NCBI GenBank assembly: GCA_001704765.1 | Contig: MBFK01000038.1 | Coordinates: forward strand, 1-36,188 | DNA length: 36,188 nt | Origin: Sinorhizobium shofinae | GTDB lineage: Bacteria > Pseudomonadota > Alphaproteobacteria > Rhizobiales > Rhizobiaceae | Direction: 5' to 3' | Shown here: positions 31,742-36,188 of the stretch, piece by piece | Layout of the letters: each line of letters begins with the position of its first letter | Numbering within the stretch: the stretch's first letter is position 1 | Made by a program: the position numbers and the translations under genes | The notes under the pieces: generated by a model | Told to the model about the DNA's origin: nothing | Database searches by the model: none | The model's input: the letters and a program-made list of their open reading frames with translations, nothing else

Positions 31742-32917
31742 TTAGTCTTTGCGTTCGGGAGGTGGCTTGTGCCCGCTATGACCGCCCCGGCTCTCATCGA
31801 GCTTGGCGTTGGCGAGGCCGAGGATTGATCCGGCATAGGCGCCGGGTGAACCGATCGCCTTTTCCTTGGCGGCAGAACCAGCAGCACTGCTGGCGGATCC
31901 GATCCCCGCGCCGAAACCCCGAAGCGCCGCGCCGGCGAGGGATGAACCCGCCGCTCGTGCCGACTGACCGGCCGTGAAACCCGTTCTCGCGGCGCCGCCC
32001 GCGAGGAACCCAGCGCCGGCGGCGAAGGATGCCGCCTGGCCGCCGTGACGGATCGTTTCCATCCCCCCGGAAACCGAGGCGCCTTGCACTACACCTTGGA
32101 TGATGCTCGGCACGTACATGGCGATGATGAAAACCACGACGGAGATGCCGGCGATCGCCAGGGTCGTGACAAATTGGTCGGAAGACGCGGTTGGAGCATT
32201 CGCCAGGCCCAAGAGGACCTGCGATCCAATCTTAGCTATCATCACGAGCGCCATCAGTTTCATGCCGACGCCGAAGGCATAGACAAGATATCGGACAGCG
32301 AAGTCTTTCGTGAAAGAGGAACCGCCAAGCCCAAGCATGATCATGCCAGCGAGCAGGCCGACATACATCTCGACCATGACCGACACGAAAATTGCTGCAA
32401 CCAGCGAAAAGCAGATGACCACGACACCCATCGCCAGCACCGCAGCGATTGCGAGCGCATTGTCCTCGAAGACGCCGAACTGGGCTTGCTGCGACATTTG
32501 TGAGGCGACCCGAATGCCAGCGTCGAAGATTTCAGCGGGGGATGCCGAGCCCCCGCCAGCGCCGATCTGGAACAGGCTATCGATCACGGCGCGCGCGAAG
32601 GTCGGGCCCTGCGTCAGAACGAAAGCAAAAAATCCGACGAACATGATCCGCCGGACAAGCTCAGCAAACCAGCTGTCGAGCGAAGCCGCCTGGAGCGCCA
32701 GCGAGATGGCTGCGATGCCGATCTCGATGGTGGCCAAAATCCAAAACAGCGATTTCGCCGCGTCAAGGATGGTGGTTTCCCATCCTTTCGCGGCTGCCGA
32801 GATGTGGTTCTCCAACTCCGTGAGGACTAGTCCTTCCTGCGCGAAAGCGCGTGCCTCGAAGGCGACATAAGCCAAGCCTGCAATCAGCAACGAACGTGCA
32901 AGACTGATCTTCACCAT
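31742..32917 (-). CDS. trbL: TrbL (VirB6 family)
   Basis: 391 aa. After a signal-like first segment there are several strongly hydrophobic helices (to about residue 285), including the conserved region around LLAGMIMLGLGGSSFTKDFA. The Gly/Ala-rich C-terminal tail (about 290-391) is typical of TrbL. It is a polytopic inner-membrane channel subunit. The start overlaps trbK by 7 nt. Confidence 0.92.
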   Translation of the reverse strand: MVKISLARSLLIAGLAYVAFEARAFAQEGLVLTELENHISAAAKGWETTILDAAKSLFWILATIEIGIAAISLALQAASLDSWFAELVRRIMFVGFFAFVLTQGPTFARAVIDSLFQIGAGGGSASPAEIFDAGIRVASQMSQQAQFGVFEDNALAIAAVLAMGVVVICFSLVAAIFVSVMVEMYVGLLAGMIMLGLGGSSFTKDFAVRYLVYAFGVGMKLMALVMIAKIGSQVLLGLANAPTASSDQFVTTLAIAGISVVVFIIAMYVPSIIQGVVQGASVSGGMETIRHGGQAASFAAGAGFLAGGAARTGFTAGQSARAAGSSLAGAALRGFGAGIGSASSAAGSAAKEKAIGSPGAYAGSILGLANAKLDESRGGHSGHKPPPERKD

Positions 32918-33108
32918 CTTGGACCCATCTCCTGACCATCCTTGATCGGCGGAAGCGCCTTCCCCGCGCCGAAGAATTTTTCTTTGGCGGTGCGTTGCTC
33001 CTCAGGTGCGGATGGGTTGGAGGCTCTGGAGTTGACGATCAGCGCTGTCGCTGTGGTCGAAACCGCAGCGACGAGGATCACTAAGGCAATGATAGCGGCG
33101 CGGCTCAC
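32911..33108 (-). CDS. trbK: TrbK, small membrane protein (entry exclusion type)
   Basis: 65 aa from a GTG that overlaps the trbJ stop (GTGA). One N-terminal hydrophobic segment (about 4-25) is followed by a short hydrophilic region ending GQEMGPRW. TrbK in RP4 is the entry-exclusion lipoprotein; here there is no lipobox cysteine. The last residues resemble the end of TrbJ. Confidence 0.85.
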   Translation of the reverse strand: MSRAAIIALVILVAAVSTTATALIVNSRASNPSAPEEQRTAKEKFFGAGKALPPIKDGQEMGPRW

Positions 33109-33908
33109 CAGCGTGGCTCCATTTTCTGACCTTCCGGAATGCTCTTGACGTCGGCGTTGAAGAATTTTTCCCGCCGTGCTTGCGCCAGGTCCTTGTCGGT
33201 CTGCTCCGTCTGGAGCCAGGTTCCCATCATGGTCATCTGCTGCGAGACAAGGCCGCGGAGCTTTTGCATCTGCCCGACCTGTTGGGCCGCGATTTCGTGG
33301 CCCACCTGCAGAGCCTTCATCTGCCCGTCAGCGGTCTCTGACATCGAGCGCAGCGAGGACATTGTCGTTTCCTCGCTGTCGAACTGATCGGCCGTGAGGC
33401 TCGCCGCATTCAGCGTGCTGGCAATCGTATCGCGGTTGGTGTCCGACCAGGTTTCATAAGTCGAGGAGAATGTCTCATTCCTTGGCAGGTTGGTCTTGAG
33501 GGTTGCATAGCTCTGGAACCGCTGCTGCAGTACGTCGTCGGCGTTGCCCATGGAAAAGGCGATGCTCTGACCTTGATCGACGATGCTGCGGAGCCGATTG
33601 AGATCACGCTCGACCTGCCCCCACATATGAGACGGAAGCGTCGCCGTGTTCTGGAGCAGGTTCTGATAGATGTTCAGCTGCGTCTCGATCTGTTGTGCGA
33701 GCTGGCTGATCTGGGTGAGTTGGTTCTGAATTTGCTCATTGGACTTCCCCACCAGGGCAACCAGCTCCCCATTGTTGAGAACCTGCGTCCACTCGGTTGC
33801 GGCGCCAGTGGCGGTGCCGGCACCGGCCGGCTCGCCTGTGCCGACCGTTACGGCGACGACCGCCAGACCGGCGAGCAATTTATTCGACATTGAACAGCGA
33901 CGCGGCAT
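33105..33908 (-). CDS. trbJ: TrbJ (VirB5 family)
   Basis: 267 aa; the start at 33908 is supported by GAGGAG 7 nt upstream, although ATG 33890 (MSNKLLAGLAVVAVT) begins the signal peptide core. Mature part from about GTATGAATEWTQVLNNGELV, then long amphipathic helices (LTQISQLAQQIETQLNIYQN) and ALQVGHEIAAQQV. VirB5-like proteins are minor pilus subunits that help in contact with the recipient. It overlaps the trbE end by 29 nt and ends GQKMEPRW. Confidence 0.92.
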   Translation of the reverse strand: MPRRCSMSNKLLAGLAVVAVTVGTGEPAGAGTATGAATEWTQVLNNGELVALVGKSNEQIQNQLTQISQLAQQIETQLNIYQNLLQNTATLPSHMWGQVERDLNRLRSIVDQGQSIAFSMGNADDVLQQRFQSYATLKTNLPRNETFSSTYETWSDTNRDTIASTLNAASLTADQFDSEETTMSSLRSMSETADGQMKALQVGHEIAAQQVGQMQKLRGLVSQQMTMMGTWLQTEQTDKDLAQARREKFFNADVKSIPEGQKMEPRW

Positions 33909-36144
33909 CGTGAACTCCTCTCATCTGAAGCCAGTGGACCGGCCAGTCGCGGTCGTATTCGGAATGAAGTGTTCGGATGCGCTTCAAATCTTCCTTGCCG
34001 GATGCGCCAACGAAACTAAGCGCCACCGGACCGAGCACCATATCAAAAAGCCGCCGGCCTTCAGGGGTGACGACATAGTATTCGCGCTTGGGAGTGGCGT
34101 TCGAAACGATCTCGATCTGCCGCTCGTTGAAGCCGATCCGTTCGTAGAACTCGCGCGTCCCGGGTTCGCGAGCGGCCCCATTCGGAAGGCAGATCTTCGT
34201 CGGGCAGGACTCCTTCAGGACGTCGATAATTCCGGACCGCTCGGCATCCGAGATCGACTGGGTCGCAAGCACGACAGCGCAATTCGCCTTGCGTAGCACC
34301 TTCAGCCACTCCCGGATTTTACTGCGGAAAACTGGATGGCCGAGCATCAGCCAGGCCTCGTCGAGCAAGATCAGACTCGGGGATCCATCGAGCCGCTTTT
34401 CGATGCGCCGAAACAGATAGGTCAGCACCGGGACGAGGTTCCGCTCGCCCATGTTCATGAGCTGCTCGATTTCGAAGGTCTGGAAGGCGCCGAGGGTGAG
34501 GCCATCCTGTTCGGCGTCGAGAAGCTGACCCATTGGGCCGTCGACCGTATAATGATGCAGCGCGTCCTTGATCTCGCGCATCTGCACGCCGCTCACGAAA
34601 TCGGAGAGCGATCGCCCGGGAGCGCTGGCCATGAGGGTGACCTGGCGGGACATGGCATTGCGATGATCGGGCGTGATAGTGACACCCTGCAGAGCGACCA
34701 GCATCTCGATCCACTCCGCGGCCCAAGCCCGATCGGCGTCACTTTCGAGATCCGACAGCGGACAAAAGGCCAGTGCCTTACGCCCTTCCGCATTGTCGCC
34801 GCCGATCTCGTAATGATCGCCCCCGGCAGCCAGCGTCAGCGGTAGAAGCGCGCTTCCTTTGTCAAAAGCGAAGATCTGGGAACGATCATAGCGTCGGAAC
34901 TGTGCCGCGATCAGCGCCAGCAGCGTGGATTTGCCGGACCCCGTCGGACCAAAGATCAGTGTGTGGCCGACGTCGTCGACATGCAGGTTCAGCCGGAACG
35001 GTGTCGAACCGCTTGCAACCTGCATCAGTGGCGGAGAATTGGGAGGATAGAAAGGGCAAGGTGCGACCGGGCTTCCCGACCACACGGAGTTCAGCGGAAT
35101 GAGATCGGCGAGATTGCTGGTGTTGATCAGCGGTTCGCGGATATTGCAATACCAGTTGCCGGGCAAGCTCCCGAGATAGGCCTCGGTCGCGTTGAGCGTT
35201 TCGATCCTCGCCCCAAATCCTTCGGCCTGGATCAGCCGGCGGATAGCCTCGGCTTTTTCCTGCAGCGCTTCGCGATCACTGTCGAAGAGAATGATCACGG
35301 GTGTGTAATAGCCATAGGCGACAAGCTGCGAAGACGCTTGCGCGATGGCATCTTCGGTTTCGGCCACCATTGTCATGGCGTCCCGGTCGACCGACCGGCT
35401 TTGCGTCTGAAATAGCTGGTCGAAGAACGGCCGGACCTTCTGCTGCCACTTCTTGCGCGTGCGTTCGAGCTTCTGACGCGCCTCTTCCGCATCAAGGAAG
35501 ATGAAGCGCGACGACCAGCGATACGTCAAAGGCATGAGGTCGAGGCTGTTGAGGATGCCCGGCCAGCTCTCGGCGGGGAGCCCGTCGATCGCCACGACAC
35601 CGAGGAATCGGTTCTCGACCTTCGGCGTCAGACCATGCTCGAGTTCGGCGGTCGCGATCCAGTCGAGATACATGGGAGCAGCTGGCAATCGGATCGGATG
35701 GTTTTCGCCGGTGATGCAGAATCGGATAAATTGCAGCAGTTCATCATAGCGGGCGACACGCTCCCCTCCCCTCTCGGCGGCCTCGCGCGTTTCCATGCGC
35801 CGGATCGAAAGGGTGTTGGCGAAATACTGCTCGATCTCGCGGATGGCGTTCTTGAAAATGAAGAGCACAGTGTCCGCATAGGTCTTCCTACGGCTCTCCT
35901 CGTCCGAGTAGATGTATTTGCTGAGCGCTGTCTTTTTGGCCTCCGACGGCCGATAGGTCAGGATGAGCGCATGCTTGCTTTCGAAATGTCCTCGCTCGCG
36001 CGCGAAATGCGCCCGTCGCTCAGCGTCAATTGCGCGCGTCACAGCATCGGGGAAATGGCAGCGGACTTCCGAGGGATAATCGTACGTCGGGATACGGGCG
36101 GCTTCGACTTGATGATGTGGACGCCCCCGCGCCGGCGGTTGCCG
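33880..36144 (-). pseudogene. trbE: TrbE (VirB4 ATPase), 5' part disrupted
   Basis: 720 aa are open from the GTG at 36042. Family similarity starts upstream, at IPTYDYPSEVRCHFPDAVTR, in the same frame back to a TAG at 36145-36147 and with no start codon. Just before that the sequence needs at least one more frame change (near 36105) to resemble TrbE. A complete TrbE is about 820 aa. The ATPase part looks whole: Walker A FGPTGSGKSTLL (365-372 of the 720), Walker B SLILLDEAWLMLGHP and VLATQSISDAERS. TrbE powers assembly of the channel. The missing N-terminal 65-100 residues may be lost or may lie in damaged sequence at and beyond the window edge. Confidence 0.8.
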
Positions 36145-36188
36145 CTATGATGCCGGCCAGTTACCCGCAGCAAAAGAGGAGCGTTGAC
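36145..36188. other. Window edge, probable continuation of the trb operon
   Basis: Too short to assign. The order in related plasmids predicts the trbE 5' end, then trbD, trbC, trbB and traI to the right on the same strand. Confidence 0.3.

Noticed and set aside
28471..36042. Reading the mating-channel operon as a VirB/AvhB system
   Set aside because: The presence of TrbH, TrbK and the order E-J-K-L-F-G-H-I followed by traR/traM fits the Ti trb system. VirB gene order would be different.

Overview
The window is GC-rich DNA from a conjugative replicon of the Rhizobiales. It is most likely a repABC-type plasmid related to the Ti/Ri/pNGR234a family. This rests on gene content and order that match the Agrobacterium Ti Tra/Trb system: traG-traD-traC diverge from traA-traF-traB-traH around an oriT, followed by a trbE-J-K-L-F-G-H-I operon and a quorum-sensing traR/traM pair. 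No chromosomal housekeeping gene, rRNA or complete tRNA is visible. traI, trbBCD and repABC would be expected beyond the right edge but are not in the window.

Layout. 1-2.3 kb: a two-gene minus-strand unit (exported glycerophosphodiester phosphodiesterase and an exported protein of unknown function). 2.3-4.1 kb: mostly non-coding, with a free-standing 62-aa LuxR-type helix-turn-helix protein and decayed remnants. 4.1-8.4 kb: a frameshifted ardC, a ruined mercury-resistance module (merR/merT fragments and a merB::merA fusion pseudogene), a second ardC fragment and an intact DUF736 gene. 8.4-11.2 kb: a Phd/YefM-type antitoxin with a PemK/MazF-like partner, an IS5-family scrap, a WGR-domain gene and a broken SNase-like nuclease gene. 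11.2-19.6 kb: the Dtr (DNA transfer and replication) genes, all open, with oriT at 13.87-13.91 kb. 19.6-21.3 kb: a group II intron with an internally deleted maturase. 21.3-22.8 kb: IS1380 and ABC-permease scraps. 22.8-24.7 kb: a hipBA module with its operator. 24.8-26.9 kb: a hypothetical gene, an IS21 remnant split by a DUF5372 gene, and an XRE regulator. 27.1-28.2 kb: convergent traM and traR. 28.5-36.2 kb: the trb mating-pore operon on the minus strand.

How the genes work together. TraA nicks oriT with the help of TraC and TraD, TraG couples the relaxosome to the channel, and TrbE-I build the type IV secretion channel. TraR with an acyl-homoserine lactone would switch transfer on, and TraM would hold it off. 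HipBA and the Phd/PemK-like pair are stability or stress modules.

A striking property is the number of single-base frameshifts: ardC, merB, merA (several), the SNase gene, trbG, trbI and the 5' part of trbE. The trb lesions, if real, would abolish self-transfer. The mer module also carries a nonsense substitution and is a true pseudogene. The trb and ardC single-base losses could be decay or sequence error.
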